14,161 nt of DNA from CAYYAU01 sp964469765 [NCBI: uncultured Clostridia bacterium] (GTDB taxonomy: Bacteria; UBA6262; WVXT01; CAYYAU01). Below the pieces are notes generated by a model that saw nothing but the letters and a program-made list of their open reading frames with translations, made no database searches and had not been told where the DNA came from. The translations under genes and the position numbers were made by a program. The stretch lies in NCBI GenBank assembly GCA_964469765.1, contig CAYYAU010000008.1, forward strand, positions 1 through 14,161. The letters run 5' to 3'. Shown here piece by piece: positions 6,333 to 14,145 of the stretch (positions within the stretch are counted from its first letter, which is position 1; the number at the start of each line of letters is the position of its first letter).

Positions 6333-8957
6333 TTATTCAAATCTACCATGACATTTTTTATATTTTTTACCGCTACCACACCAACAAGGGTCGTTTCTAC
6401 CAATCTTCTTTGGTTTCTGAGGAAGAACATTTTGAGTAGCTGTAGCTTTCTGAGTAGGTCTACCCAGCGAGAGCTTTTCTCTTTTTTCTTCTTGAGAGAT
6501 TTCTCTTCTTACAGGTTGTTGAACAACCCTTACCTTAAATATATATTCAATCACCTCTTCTTGGAGTCGTTGGTTCATCTTTAAGAATAAGTTATATGAT
6601 TCGTGTTTATACTCTACAATTGGGTCCTTTTGTCCATAAGCCCTGAGTCCAATTCCTTCTCTTAACTGATCTAAATTGTAAAGATGCTCTTTCCATAAAT
6701 GGTCAACCACCTGCAATGTAACCATCCTTTCAATAAACCTCATTACTTCGGGAGTTTGTTTTTCTTCTTTTTCTTCATAGGCTTTCTGAATCTTATCAGC
6801 AAGAATCCCTCCTAAATCCTTTTGTTTTAATAAATCTATCTTATCTTTAGGTATATCTAATGAAGTATTGAACGTCCTTTTAAACCATTCATTAAGCCCA
6901 ACTAAATTCCACTCATCAGGTCGCTGGTTTGAGGGTGTATAAACCTCCAATTTATTATCAATTAAATCCTCCATCATCTCCAAGATTCTATTCTTTATAT
7001 CCTTTCCTTCAAGTATCTCCTGTCTCATTCTATAAATAGCTTCTCTTTGTTTATTCATTACATTATCAAACTCTAAAAGCTGTTTCCTAATATCAAAATT
7101 CATCGCCTCAACCTTCTTTTGTGCTGACTCAATAGCCCTTGTTATTAATGGGTGTTGAATATCCTGTCCCTCCTCCAAACCTAACTTATCCATTACATAT
7201 GCAATCCTTTCTGAACCAAAAAGTCTCATTAGTTCATCTTCTAACGATAAATAAAATCTTGATGAACCAGGGTCTCCCTGTCTTCCTGCTCTACCTCTTA
7301 ACTGATTATCAATTCTCCTTGCTTCGTGTCTTTCTGTTCCAATAATATGTAACCCCCCAAGCTCTACAACTTCTGAATGCTCTTGAGGCTCAGGCGGGTT
7401 TCCTCCTAAAATAATGTCTGTTCCCCTTCCTGCCATATTTGTAGCAATGGTTACAGCGTTTTTCCTTCCAGCTTGAGCAACAATCTCTGCTTCTCTTTGG
7501 TGATGTTTAGCATTCAACACATTATGCGGTATCCCTTTTCTTTTCAGTATCTCACTTAACTTCTCACTCACTTCAATTGACCTTGTTCCAACCAACATTG
7601 GCCTTCCTTGCTTATGTAACTCCTCTATTTCCTTTACAACAGCATTAAACTTTTCCTTTTGAGTTTTATAAATAACATCAGGATAGTTCTTTCTCCTTAA
7701 AGGTTTATTAGTAGGAATAGAAATAACATCCAATTTATAAATCTGCCAAAACTCAGCCGCCTCAGTCATTGCTGTTCCAGTCATACCCGCAACTTTATGA
7801 TAAAGCTTAAAGAAATTCTGAAATGTTATTGTTGCTAATGTCTGATTCTCCTCAGCAATTCTTAGATGTTCTTTTGCCTCTATAGCTTGATGAAGCCCAT
7901 CACTCCATCTTCTTCCAGGCATAAGTCTACCTGTAAACTCATCAACAATCACTACCTTACCATCCTTTACAACATAATGTACATCTCTTTTAAAAAGGTT
8001 ATGTGCCCTTAAAGCCTGGGTAATATGATGAACCCATTCACTCTGGATATTATCGTAAAGATTATCAACTCCTAACATCTTTTCACATTTTAATGTACCT
8101 GACTCAGTCAATGTAACGGAATTCGCTTTTTCATCAACAATATAGTCATACCCTTCAGTAAGACTAATACCTTTATGCTTTGCTTCCACCTCTTCTTTTT
8201 CAGTGACAAACCGTCCCTTAAGATGAGGAACAAGCCTATCAATAATATAATACTTCTGAGTAGACTCTTCAGCAGGCCCAGAAATAATAAGGGGTGTTCT
8301 TGCCTCATCAATGAGAATACTATCTACCTCATCAATAATTGCATAGTTAAGCTCTCTTAAAACCTGTTCCTCCTTTTCTGCCACCATATTATCTCTCAAA
8401 TAGTCAAACCCTATTTCATTATTTGTTACATATGTTATATCACACTGATAGGCTTTTTTCCTCTCAAACGATGGCATATCGTGTTGAACGTAACCCACAG
8501 AAAGACCCAGAAATTCATATATAGGGCCCATCCAAAATCTATCTCGTTTAGCAAGATAATCATTAACAGTGACAATATGAACACTTTTCTCCGTTAATGC
8601 ATTAAGATAAGCACTTAAGGTAGCAACCAATGTTTTTCCCTCTCCAGTTGCCATCTCAGCAATTTTCCCTTGATGTAGCACAACCCCTCCCATAATCTGA
8701 ACATCAAAATGTCGCATATTTAAAGTGCGCTTTGCTGCTTCTCTTACAACCGCAAAGGCTTCTGGAAGAAGTCCATCTAATGTTTCATTATGGTTAAGTC
8801 GCTTTTTAAACTCATCAGTTTTTACTCTTAACGCCTCGTCAGAAAGAGAAGAAATCTCCTTTTCTAAAGAGTTTACCTTTTCAACAACCGGCTGAAGTTT
8901 TTTCAGTTGTCTTTCATTTCTATTGCCTAAAAGAAGCTTCAAAATAAAATTAAACAT
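6333..8957 (-). CDS. secA: Preprotein translocase ATPase subunit SecA
   Basis: SecA drives unfolded preproteins through the SecYEG channel using ATP at the inner membrane. The 874-residue length is normal. Walker A is at 104-109 (TGEGKT) and Walker B at about 209-212 (DEVD, followed by [16 protein letters not shown], in NBD1). The preprotein cross-linking domain and NBD2 follow, with [16 protein letters not shown] and [10 protein letters not shown] (the arginine-finger region). The scaffold and wing domains come next, then a variable linker rich in Q/K. The C-terminal SEC-C zinc motif is complete: C858-x-C860-x8-C869-H870, used for SecB or phospholipid contact. The ATG at 8957 has AGGGAG six bases upstream and a good promoter further up, after the terminator of the cold-shock gene, so secA starts a new transcription unit. 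Confidence 0.98.
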   Translation of the reverse strand: MFNFILKLLLGNRNERQLKKLQPVVEKVNSLEKEISSLSDEALRVKTDEFKKRLNHNETLDGLLPEAFAVVREAAKRTLNMRHFDVQIMGGVVLHQGKIAEMATGEGKTLVATLSAYLNALTEKSVHIVTVNDYLAKRDRFWMGPIYEFLGLSVGYVQHDMPSFERKKAYQCDITYVTNNEIGFDYLRDNMVAEKEEQVLRELNYAIIDEVDSILIDEARTPLIISGPAEESTQKYYIIDRLVPHLKGRFVTEKEEVEAKHKGISLTEGYDYIVDEKANSVTLTESGTLKCEKMLGVDNLYDNIQSEWVHHITQALRAHNLFKRDVHYVVKDGKVVIVDEFTGRLMPGRRWSDGLHQAIEAKEHLRIAEENQTLATITFQNFFKLYHKVAGMTGTAMTEAAEFWQIYKLDVISIPTNKPLRRKNYPDVIYKTQKEKFNAVVKEIEELHKQGRPMLVGTRSIEVSEKLSEILKRKGIPHNVLNAKHHQREAEIVAQAGRKNAVTIATNMAGRGTDIILGGNPPEPQEHSEVVELGGLHIIGTERHEARRIDNQLRGRAGRQGDPGSSRFYLSLEDELMRLFGSERIAYVMDKLGLEEGQDIQHPLITRAIESAQKKVEAMNFDIRKQLLEFDNVMNKQREAIYRMRQEILEGKDIKNRILEMMEDLIDNKLEVYTPSNQRPDEWNLVGLNEWFKRTFNTSLDIPKDKIDLLKQKDLGGILADKIQKAYEEKEEKQTPEVMRFIERMVTLQVVDHLWKEHLYNLDQLREGIGLRAYGQKDPIVEYKHESYNLFLKMNQRLQEEVIEYIFKVRVVQQPVRREISQEEKREKLSLGRPTQKATATQNVLPQKPKKIGRNDPCWCGSGKKYKKCHGRFE

Positions 8958-8999
8958 AAGTTTCTCCCTAAATAATTCTCAGCACTCATCTTATAGCAT

Positions 9000-9028
9000 A
9001 ATATAACATATTTTTTTAAAAATGTAAA
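9000..9028 (-). promoter_or_regulatory. Putative sigma70-type promoter of secA
   Basis: The minus strand reads TTTACA (9028-9023), a 17-base spacer, and TATATT (9005-9000), each hexamer one mismatch from the consensus with ideal spacing. It sits about 43 bases upstream of the secA ATG and just after the csp terminator, exactly where a secA promoter is expected. Confidence 0.55.
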
Positions 9029-9073
9029 CCTGTTATAAGTAGCAGTTCGGTATCTCTTTTAACATTAAATAAT

Positions 9074-9112
9074 AAAAAACCCCAACATTTATACAAATGT
9101 CAGGGTTTTTTT
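9074..9112 (-). terminator. Intrinsic (bidirectional-looking) terminator after the cold-shock gene
   Basis: The arms acccc-aacattt (9079-9090) and aaatgt-cagggt (9095-9106) form a 12-bp stem with two G-U wobbles and a 4-base loop. On the minus strand six T's follow (9078-9073 side), about 26 bases after the csp stop codon. Because A's precede the stem on the minus strand, a T-run also follows on the plus strand, so it can work in both directions. Confidence 0.85.
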
Positions 9113-9132
9113 CACGGTACAGAGATATGTTG

Positions 9133-9339
9133 TTATTTCCTTATTTTAACAACGTTGCCTGCTTTTGGTCCTTTATCAGAATTTACTAAATCAAACTCCA
9201 CCTCGTCTCCTTCCGATAAAGTCTTAAAACCTTCACTTTTAATTGAAGAATAATGAACGAACACATCACCTGAACCATCTTCTTTCTCAATGAAGCCGTA
9301 ACCTTTAGCTTCATTAAACCATTTTACTCTACCGCGCAT
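9133..9339 (-). CDS. Cold-shock protein, single CSD domain (CspA family)
   Basis: This is a small OB-fold RNA/ssDNA-binding protein that acts as an RNA chaperone. The 68-residue product is one cold-shock domain: the opening [15 protein letters not shown] contains RNP1 (KGYGFI, about 12-17), and VFVHY (about 26-30) is RNP2, with the nucleic-acid-binding aromatics present. The usual ending, [10 protein letters not shown], is also there. The start chosen is the ATG at 9339, because AAGGAG lies seven bases upstream and homologues begin at this point; an upstream in-frame ATG would add nine basic residues. The gene sits 58 bp after ogt and closes with its own terminator. Whether it has a separate promoter is not clear. 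Which csp paralogue it is, and whether it is cold-induced, cannot be told from sequence. Confidence 0.95.
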   Translation of the reverse strand: MRGRVKWFNEAKGYGFIEKEDGSGDVFVHYSSIKSEGFKTLSEGDEVEFDLVNSDKGPKAGNVVKIRK

Positions 9340-9346
9340 TTCACTT

Positions 9347-9352
9347 CTCCTT
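9347..9352 (-). promoter_or_regulatory. Ribosome binding site fixing the csp start
   Basis: The minus strand reads AAGGAG, seven bases before the ATG at 9339. The site would lie inside the coding region if the upstream ATG at 9366 were used, so the shorter 68-residue product is preferred. Confidence 0.8.
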
Positions 9353-9362
9353 TTTCTCAAAT

Positions 9363-9427
9363 TCACAGAATACCACAGATTTCTATTTTTAAAGAGTTTA
9401 TCTGTGACTTCTTATCTTTTTCTGTGA
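9363..9427. repeat. Nested inverted repeats at the ogt-csp junction
   Basis: The outer arms TCACAGAA (9363-9370) and TTCTGTGA (9420-9427) are perfect complements. The inner arms CACAGAT (9374-9380) and ATCTGTG (9400-9406) are too. The motif TCACAGA thus appears twice in one direction and twice inverted. The structure spans the last codons of ogt, its stop and the spacer before csp. No T-run follows on the minus strand, so simple termination is unlikely. It may be a dispersed repeat that invaded the 3' end of ogt, or an mRNA hairpin. Confidence 0.6.
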
Positions 9428-9715
9428 TAGTCTATGTTCTTTTTTAAGTAATCTCCTCTTCAAACTTATACCACCAGAGTATCCACCAATACCTCCATCC
9501 TTTCTAATCACTCTATGACACGGAATCACCAAAGGAAAAGGATTCTTTGCAAGGATACTTCCAACAGCTCTGTAAGCTTTAGGATTTCCAGCTCTGGTGG
9601 CAATCCACTGGTAGGTCCTAACTTCTCCTTGAGGAATTGAAAGAGTGGCTTTATAGACCTTCCTTGTAAACTCAGAAGAGTTACTTAAAAACCTTTTTAA
9701 ATCCTTTTTATCCAA
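9398..9715 (-). CDS. ogt: Methylated-DNA--[protein]-cysteine S-methyltransferase, single-domain form
   Basis: This repairs O6-alkylguanine by transferring the alkyl group to its own cysteine. The 105-residue product corresponds to the C-terminal DNA-binding/active-site domain only: a helix-turn-helix region with [13 protein letters not shown] and the arginine-finger context YRAVG (about 48-52), then the active-site PCHRV with an intact cysteine (C67). Tryptophan at that cysteine would mark a non-enzymatic ATL protein, so catalysis is likely retained. The N-terminal domain of classical Ogt/Ada is missing, as in many short family members. An in-frame TAA shortly upstream and the absence of ATG force a TTG start at 9715, which has no clear Shine-Dalgarno, so the exact start is uncertain. 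The last residues (SQKKIRSHR) lie in an inverted-repeat cluster and may be a replaced C-terminus. Confidence 0.88.
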   Translation of the reverse strand: MDKKDLKRFLSNSSEFTRKVYKATLSIPQGEVRTYQWIATRAGNPKAYRAVGSILAKNPFPLVIPCHRVIRKDGGIGGYSGGISLKRRLLKKEHRLSQKKIRSHR

Positions 9716-9746
9716 TTTGTTATCAACAGATTAAGAAGTCTATTTT

Positions 9747-9775
9747 AGAATATAATTTTTCTGCACATTTGTCAA
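9747..9775 (-). promoter_or_regulatory. Putative promoter of ogt
   Basis: The minus strand has a perfect -35 TTGACA (9775-9770), a 17-base spacer, and TATTCT (9752-9747) within the AT-rich stretch TATATTCTAAAAT; TATATT at 15-base spacing is an alternative. It lies in the 83-bp gap between nadA and ogt, about 32 bases upstream of the TTG start. Confidence 0.45.
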
Positions 9776-9798
9776 GTGAAAATTTGAACTTTCATTTA

Positions 9799-10710
9799 TT
9801 ATAATATTTTTATCATCTTTTCTAAAGAGATTTTAGCCTTTTCTATAATCTCTTTTGGAATCTCAATCTCATACTTTAATTCTTGAAGAGACCACATAAC
9901 ATTCTCCAAATTAGTAAGCTTCATATTTGAACAAACAGCCTTTGGTGAGGCAGGATAAAATTCCTTCTTAGGGTTTTCTTTCTTTAATCTATATATAATT
10001 CCCATTTCAGTGGCAACAATAATCTCTTTCACATCTGTATTTTTTGCAAACCTCACCATTCCACCAGTTGAAAGAACCTCATCTGCGATTTCAACAACCT
10101 CAGGATTACATTCAGGATGAACAATCACTTTTGCTTCTGGATGAAAAGATTTCATATTTAATATATCATCTTTTGTAATCCATATATGTGTGGGGCAGTA
10201 GCCATTATTAAGAATAATCCTTTTACTATTTAACTGCGTAGATACATAATGGCCGAGATTTCTATCAGGGACAAATATTACTTCATTCTGTTGTAACGAC
10301 TGAACCACATCAACAGCATTAGCAGAGGTACAACATATATCTGAATTTGCCTTTATTATAGCGGTTGAATTAACATATGTAACAACTGCTGCGGATGGAT
10401 ACTGTTTTTTTAATCTATTTAACTTATCTAATGTAATCATATCAGCCAAAGGACAACCAGCAAACTCAGAGGGAAGAAGAACGGTTTTTTCAGGAGATAA
10501 AATCTTAGCAGTTTCTGCCATAAAGTTAACTCCACAAAAAACTATCACATCAGCTTTTGTTGTTGCTGCTTTTCGACTTAAATCCAACGAATCACCTAAA
10601 AAATCTGCAATATCCTGTACTTCAGGAATCTGATAATTATGAACAAGAATAACAGCATTCCTTTTCTTTTTTAATCTTTTTATTTCCTCAACAATCTCAT
10701 CTTTAGTCAT
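9799..10710 (-). CDS. nadA: Quinolinate synthase A
   Basis: NadA condenses iminoaspartate with dihydroxyacetone phosphate to quinolinate in de novo NAD synthesis, using a [4Fe-4S] cluster. The 303-residue length is that of the compact NadA form. Family motifs run through the protein: HNYQIPEVQD (24-33), FMAETAKIL (63-71), TYVNSTA (111-117), a CTSANA segment (127-132), PDRNLG (148-153), HPECNPEV (198-205) and the late STGGM. The cluster ligands are inferred as C86 (GCPLAD), C172 (GYCPTH) and C260 (KAVCSNMK); their spacing of 86 and 88 residues matches the family. The ATG at 10710 has GGAG six bases upstream, and that GGAG lies in the last codons of fdhD, three bases apart, so translation is coupled. 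Neither nadB nor nadC is in the window. Confidence 0.97.
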   Translation of the reverse strand: MTKDEIVEEIKRLKKKRNAVILVHNYQIPEVQDIADFLGDSLDLSRKAATTKADVIVFCGVNFMAETAKILSPEKTVLLPSEFAGCPLADMITLDKLNRLKKQYPSAAVVTYVNSTAIIKANSDICCTSANAVDVVQSLQQNEVIFVPDRNLGHYVSTQLNSKRIILNNGYCPTHIWITKDDILNMKSFHPEAKVIVHPECNPEVVEIADEVLSTGGMVRFAKNTDVKEIIVATEMGIIYRLKKENPKKEFYPASPKAVCSNMKLTNLENVMWSLQELKYEIEIPKEIIEKAKISLEKMIKIL

Positions 10711-10713
10711 TTA

Positions 10714-11457
10714 CTACTCCGTATAAATATTTAATCTTTCTCCCCTTAAAAATCCAATTAAACAGACTTTATACTTCTTTGCTATCTTAACAGCTAACTC
10801 AGTTGGTGCGGATTGCGATATAACCACCGGGATATCCATCCTTAATGATTTATATATAATTTCAGAAGAAACTCTGCCACTTAGAAATAACTTTTTATCA
10901 TTCCCTTTTATATCTCTTAAAAGCATTTTCCCCGCAATCTTATCCACTGCATTATGTCTTCCTATATCTTCAGAAAATAGAACAAAATCTTGTTTTATTA
11001 AACCAGCACTATGAATACAGCCTGTCTTAAAAAATGTCTCTGATTTCTTCTGAAATCTGTTGCCTAATCTATAAATATCAATTGGCTCAATCTTTAATTC
11101 TATAGAAGTCCTTCTATTTCTAAAAAATGGCTTATACAACAACTGAAAAGATGCACAACCAGATGGAATTATTCTTCTATCAAAAAAAGTTAAAGGAAAA
11201 CTCTTCTTTACTTTTACCCATGCAGTTGTCTTTCTTTTGTCTAATACAAACTCTTTTACATCCTTTTTTTCATTGATAACTCCTTCTGTAAACAAATAAC
11301 CATAAACAAGAAATTTTAACTCGGAAGGAGAACACAAAATTGTGGTAAGTTCTTTTTTATTTATTTTGATTGTTAATGGAATTTCCTTTGCTATTGAGTC
11401 TTTAACATAGAGTCGTCTGTTATTATGAATTTTTATTATGTTTTTTTTTACAAACAT
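10714..11457 (-). CDS. fdhD: FdhD-type sulfurtransferase for formate dehydrogenase maturation
   Basis: FdhD passes sulfur from a cysteine desulfurase to the molybdenum/tungsten bis-PGD cofactor of formate dehydrogenase. The 247-residue protein has the family hallmarks: an early YLFTEGVI (54-61), TGCIHSAGL (145-153), SEDIGRHNAVDKIAGK (162-177), SGRVSSEIIYK (193-203) and the ending SAPTELAVKIAKKY with GFLRGERLNIYT. The sulfur-loop cysteine is C101 in IPSGCASFQ, but the second cysteine of the usual CxxC is phenylalanine (F104). C147 in TGC-x-H is retained. Its start overlaps the mnmA stop by one base (TAATG) and its end is three bases from nadA, inside an operon headed by a cysteine desulfurase, the expected sulfur donor. 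No formate dehydrogenase is in the window. Confidence 0.94.
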   Translation of the reverse strand: MFVKKNIIKIHNNRRLYVKDSIAKEIPLTIKINKKELTTILCSPSELKFLVYGYLFTEGVINEKKDVKEFVLDKRKTTAWVKVKKSFPLTFFDRRIIPSGCASFQLLYKPFFRNRRTSIELKIEPIDIYRLGNRFQKKSETFFKTGCIHSAGLIKQDFVLFSEDIGRHNAVDKIAGKMLLRDIKGNDKKLFLSGRVSSEIIYKSLRMDIPVVISQSAPTELAVKIAKKYKVCLIGFLRGERLNIYTE

Positions 11458-12533
11458 TAATTTGAATAATAGGATATAATCCCGCCTCCAATAACATCAT
11501 CATTTTTATAGAAGACAATTGATTGACCTGGTGTAACGGCTCTTACTGGGGTTTTGAATTCAGCTATTAGTTTATTGTTAAGTTTTTTTAACTTTATTGG
11601 TTTCTCTTTGTTTCTATAACGAATCTTTGCTTTTATCTCAATATTATCCTTCTTTATAGGTATAATCCAGTTTAAATCCTTTACATACACATATTTAGAG
11701 AATAATGCTTCCTTATTACCAACAATAATTTGGTTATTCTTTTTATCAATTTTTATAACGTATAAAGGATTGCTCTTTGATATACCAAGACCTTTTCTCT
11801 GTCCAATTGTATACGATATAATACCTTTGTGAGTTCCAATGACATTACCATTTGTGTCTATTATTTTTCCTGAAGGGCAGTCTTTTTTTACATATTGCCT
11901 AATAAATTCAACGTACGACTTGCCTGAAATAAAGCATAACTCTTGACTTTCGGGCCGAATATATCTTAAAATTTTTATTTTCTCTGCTTTCTTTATTATA
12001 TCCTCTTTTTTCCAATCACCTAGAGGTAAAATTGTAGAAGCAAGCTGTTCCTGAGATAATCTATAAAGGAAGTATGACTGATCCTTTTGTTCATCTATAG
12101 CCTTTCGTAAAATAAATCTTTTTAATCTTTTATTATATCCAACCCTTGCATAGTGGCCTGTGGCAATAAACTGAATCTTCAAACTCTTAGCTATATCTAA
12201 TAAAGACTTAAATTTTATTCTTTCATTACAAATTACACATGGGTTAGGAGTGGTTCCTGAAATGTAACCATTTATAAAGTTTTGAACAACTGTTCTCTCA
12301 AACAACTTTTTGATATCAATCACATAATGTTTTATTCCTAACCTTTCACATACCCTTCTAGCTGATGCAACTGCTTCTAATCCACAACATAAAGAGTGTC
12401 TATTTTCATCCTTTTCGGAGATATCCCATAGATTAAAAGTGATGCCAGTAACTTTATATCCTTGTTTTTTAAGTAAATATGCAGAAAAACTACTATCAAT
12501 ACCTCCACTTAATGCAACAAGTACCTTCGTCAT
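11457..12533 (-). CDS. mnmA: tRNA-specific 2-thiouridylase MnmA
   Basis: MnmA inserts sulfur at C2 of U34 in tRNAs for Lys, Glu and Gln, using ATP to adenylate the base. The 358-residue length is usual. The PP-loop ATP motif SGGIDSS is at 9-15. The tRNA-binding/active region TPNPCVICNERIKF holds C99 and C102, TGHYARV is at 125-131, and the second catalytic cysteine is C200 in SQELCFI. TIGQRKGLG (242-250) and the C-terminal beta-barrel with RAVTPGQSIVFY follow. E. coli MnmA has aspartate where C99 stands; here three cysteines (99, 102, 200) are available, which could hold an Fe-S cluster. CCGLEA (49-54) is common in non-proteobacterial MnmA. The ATG overlaps the iscU stop (ATGA) and the ribosome site is weak, so translation is probably coupled. 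Confidence 0.96.
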   Translation of the reverse strand: MTKVLVALSGGIDSSFSAYLLKKQGYKVTGITFNLWDISEKDENRHSLCCGLEAVASARRVCERLGIKHYVIDIKKLFERTVVQNFINGYISGTTPNPCVICNERIKFKSLLDIAKSLKIQFIATGHYARVGYNKRLKRFILRKAIDEQKDQSYFLYRLSQEQLASTILPLGDWKKEDIIKKAEKIKILRYIRPESQELCFISGKSYVEFIRQYVKKDCPSGKIIDTNGNVIGTHKGIISYTIGQRKGLGISKSNPLYVIKIDKKNNQIIVGNKEALFSKYVYVKDLNWIIPIKKDNIEIKAKIRYRNKEKPIKLKKLNNKLIAEFKTPVRAVTPGQSIVFYKNDDVIGGGIISYYSN

Positions 12534-12910
12534 TTCTTTTTTACTTTTCTATAATAATCTTCAATTGCTGATTTCAAAGCATCCTCTGCTAAAACAGAAC
12601 AATGAATCTTTACAGGTGGTAAACCACCCAATGCCTCTGCAACAATTTTATCAGAAATTTCTAATGCCTCATCAATAGTTTTATTCTTAACCATTTCTGT
12701 TATCATCGAACTTGTTGCTATTGCAGCTCCGCATCCTAATGTTTTAAATTTTGCATCAACAATTTTATCATCCTCAACTTTAATATATAATTCCATCACA
12801 TCTCCACAAACAGGATTGCCTGCTCTTCCGGTCCCATCTGGATTTTTTATCTCTCCTACATTCCTTGGATGAAGAAAATGGTCCATTACCTTTTCACTAT
12901 ACTTTATCAA
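12530..12910 (-). CDS. iscU: Fe-S cluster assembly scaffold, IscU/NifU N-terminal type
   Basis: This is the scaffold on which a cysteine desulfurase and an iron source build [2Fe-2S]/[4Fe-4S] clusters. The 126-residue protein has the three ligand cysteines: C35 in NPVCGDV (with D37), C60 in TLGCGAAIATSS, and C104 in LPPVKIHCSVLAEDA, next to the desulfurase/chaperone contact region. It lacks the C-terminal Nfu and middle domains of full NifU, so it is a stand-alone scaffold. The start is TTG at 12910, supported by AAGGAG seven bases upstream; the next ATG is eight codons downstream and would remove the conserved opening YSEKV. It begins 21 bp after the desulfurase gene and overlaps mnmA by 4 bp. 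Naming it iscU or nifU is a matter of convention. Confidence 0.96.
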   Translation of the reverse strand: MIKYSEKVMDHFLHPRNVGEIKNPDGTGRAGNPVCGDVMELYIKVEDDKIVDAKFKTLGCGAAIATSSMITEMVKNKTIDEALEISDKIVAEALGGLPPVKIHCSVLAEDALKSAIEDYYRKVKKK

Positions 12911-12917
12911 TTAAAAA

Positions 12918-12923
12918 CTCCTT
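12918..12923 (-). promoter_or_regulatory. Ribosome binding site supporting the TTG start of iscU
   Basis: The minus strand reads AAGGAG within AAAAAAGGAG, seven bases before TTG at 12910. This is ideal spacing, and no ATG lies in range, so initiation at TTG is well supported. Confidence 0.8.
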
Positions 12924-12931
12924 TTTTAAAT

Positions 12932-14095
12932 CTAATTTGTCTTAAACAAAGGGGACATCCTTCTTAATCTTCTTACAATCGGAGGGAAAATCTTTAAAAC
13001 ATAATCTATATCGCTATTGGTTGTGTATTTGCCTAATGTGAATCTTATAGAACTATGAGCCAATTCCTCGGATATCCCCATTGCTAAAAGTACATGAGAA
13101 GGTTCTAAAGAGGAAGAACTACAGGCAGAACCTGTTGAACAAGCTACTCCAGCCTTATCAAGATAAAGCAGCATCGCTTCTCCTTCTATATACTTTACAC
13201 TAAAATGAACATTGTTTGCAAGTCTTAAAGAAGGATGTCCATTAAGATATACGTCATCAACTTCTTTAAGAATACCTTTAATAAGTTTATCTCGTAAAGA
13301 ACAAATCCTTTTGGTCTCTTTTCTCATCTCTTTTTGAATATACTCAGCTGCTTTCCCTATTCCTATTATCCCTATAACATTTTCAGTACCAGCTCTTCTA
13401 TCCCTTTCTTGTTGTCCACCATGAATAATAGGAGATATCTTTACTCCTTTGCTAATGTATAATGCACCTATTCCTTTTGGGCCATAAAATTTATGAGCAG
13501 AAAGAGTTAATAAATCAATATTTAACTTTCTAACATCAATTGAAAGATACCCTGGTGATTGTACAGCATCTGTATGAAAGTAAATACCGTGTTCTTTTGC
13601 TATCTTACTGATTTCTTCAATAGGTTGAATAGTCCCCACCTCATTATTAGCGTGCATTACAGAAAGCAGTATTGTTTTTGGTGTAATCTCCTTTCTTATA
13701 TCATCAGGGTCTACCCTACCATATTTATCAACCTTAACATAGGATACCTTAACTCCTTGTTTTTCTAGAAATTTTAAAGGCTCTATAATAGAATGATGCT
13801 CCACTGAGGTTGTTATTATATGATTACCCTTTTTATTTAGCGCAAAATAAACACCTTTTAATACAAAATTATTTGATTCAGTTCCTCCACTTGTAAAATA
13901 TATCTCTTCAGGAAATGCATTTATTAAAGAAGCAACCTTTTCCCGTGCATTCTCTACAGACTTTCTTACATCCTGTCCCCACCCATGAAGACTTGATGGA
14001 TTCCCAAAAAACTTAGTTATATAAGGTAACATAGCCCCCTTTACTTCCTCTCTTATAGGTGTCGTAGCGGCATTATCAAGATATATTCTTTTCAT
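12932..14095 (-). CDS. nifS: Cysteine desulfurase (NifS/IscS family, group I)
   Basis: This PLP enzyme converts cysteine to alanine and carries the sulfur as a persulfide for Fe-S clusters, thiolated tRNA and molybdo-enzyme cofactors. The 387-residue length is typical. It opens with YLDNAATTP (5-13), then FTSGGTESNN (67-76), VEHHS (98-102, with H100 stacking on PLP), HANNEVGT (148-155), and the PLP lysine K202 in SAHKFYGPKG. RRAGTEN (233-239) follows. The persulfide cysteine is C325 in STGSACSSSS, in the long loop that marks group I enzymes able to hand sulfur to many partners. The ATG at 14095 has AAAGGG close upstream. It heads the block iscU-mnmA-fdhD-nadA, whose products need its sulfur directly or as Fe-S clusters. 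No IscR-type regulator is seen in the window. Confidence 0.97.
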   Translation of the reverse strand: MKRIYLDNAATTPIREEVKGAMLPYITKFFGNPSSLHGWGQDVRKSVENAREKVASLINAFPEEIYFTSGGTESNNFVLKGVYFALNKKGNHIITTSVEHHSIIEPLKFLEKQGVKVSYVKVDKYGRVDPDDIRKEITPKTILLSVMHANNEVGTIQPIEEISKIAKEHGIYFHTDAVQSPGYLSIDVRKLNIDLLTLSAHKFYGPKGIGALYISKGVKISPIIHGGQQERDRRAGTENVIGIIGIGKAAEYIQKEMRKETKRICSLRDKLIKGILKEVDDVYLNGHPSLRLANNVHFSVKYIEGEAMLLYLDKAGVACSTGSACSSSSLEPSHVLLAMGISEELAHSSIRFTLGKYTTNSDIDYVLKIFPPIVRRLRRMSPLFKTN

Positions 14096-14145
14096 AAATC
14101 CCTTTCATACATAAAATTCTTAAATTTTTGCAAGAAAAAGACCAA

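Noticed and set aside
8108-8311. Minus-strand open frame inside secA
   Set aside because: It is an out-of-frame shadow of the secA coding sequence with no motif of its own.
14096-14140. Promoter or terminator between the tRNA end and nifS
   Set aside because: Only a 5-bp weak stem and a poor TTGCAA / TATGAA pair are present; the predicted start site would fall in the ribosome binding site.
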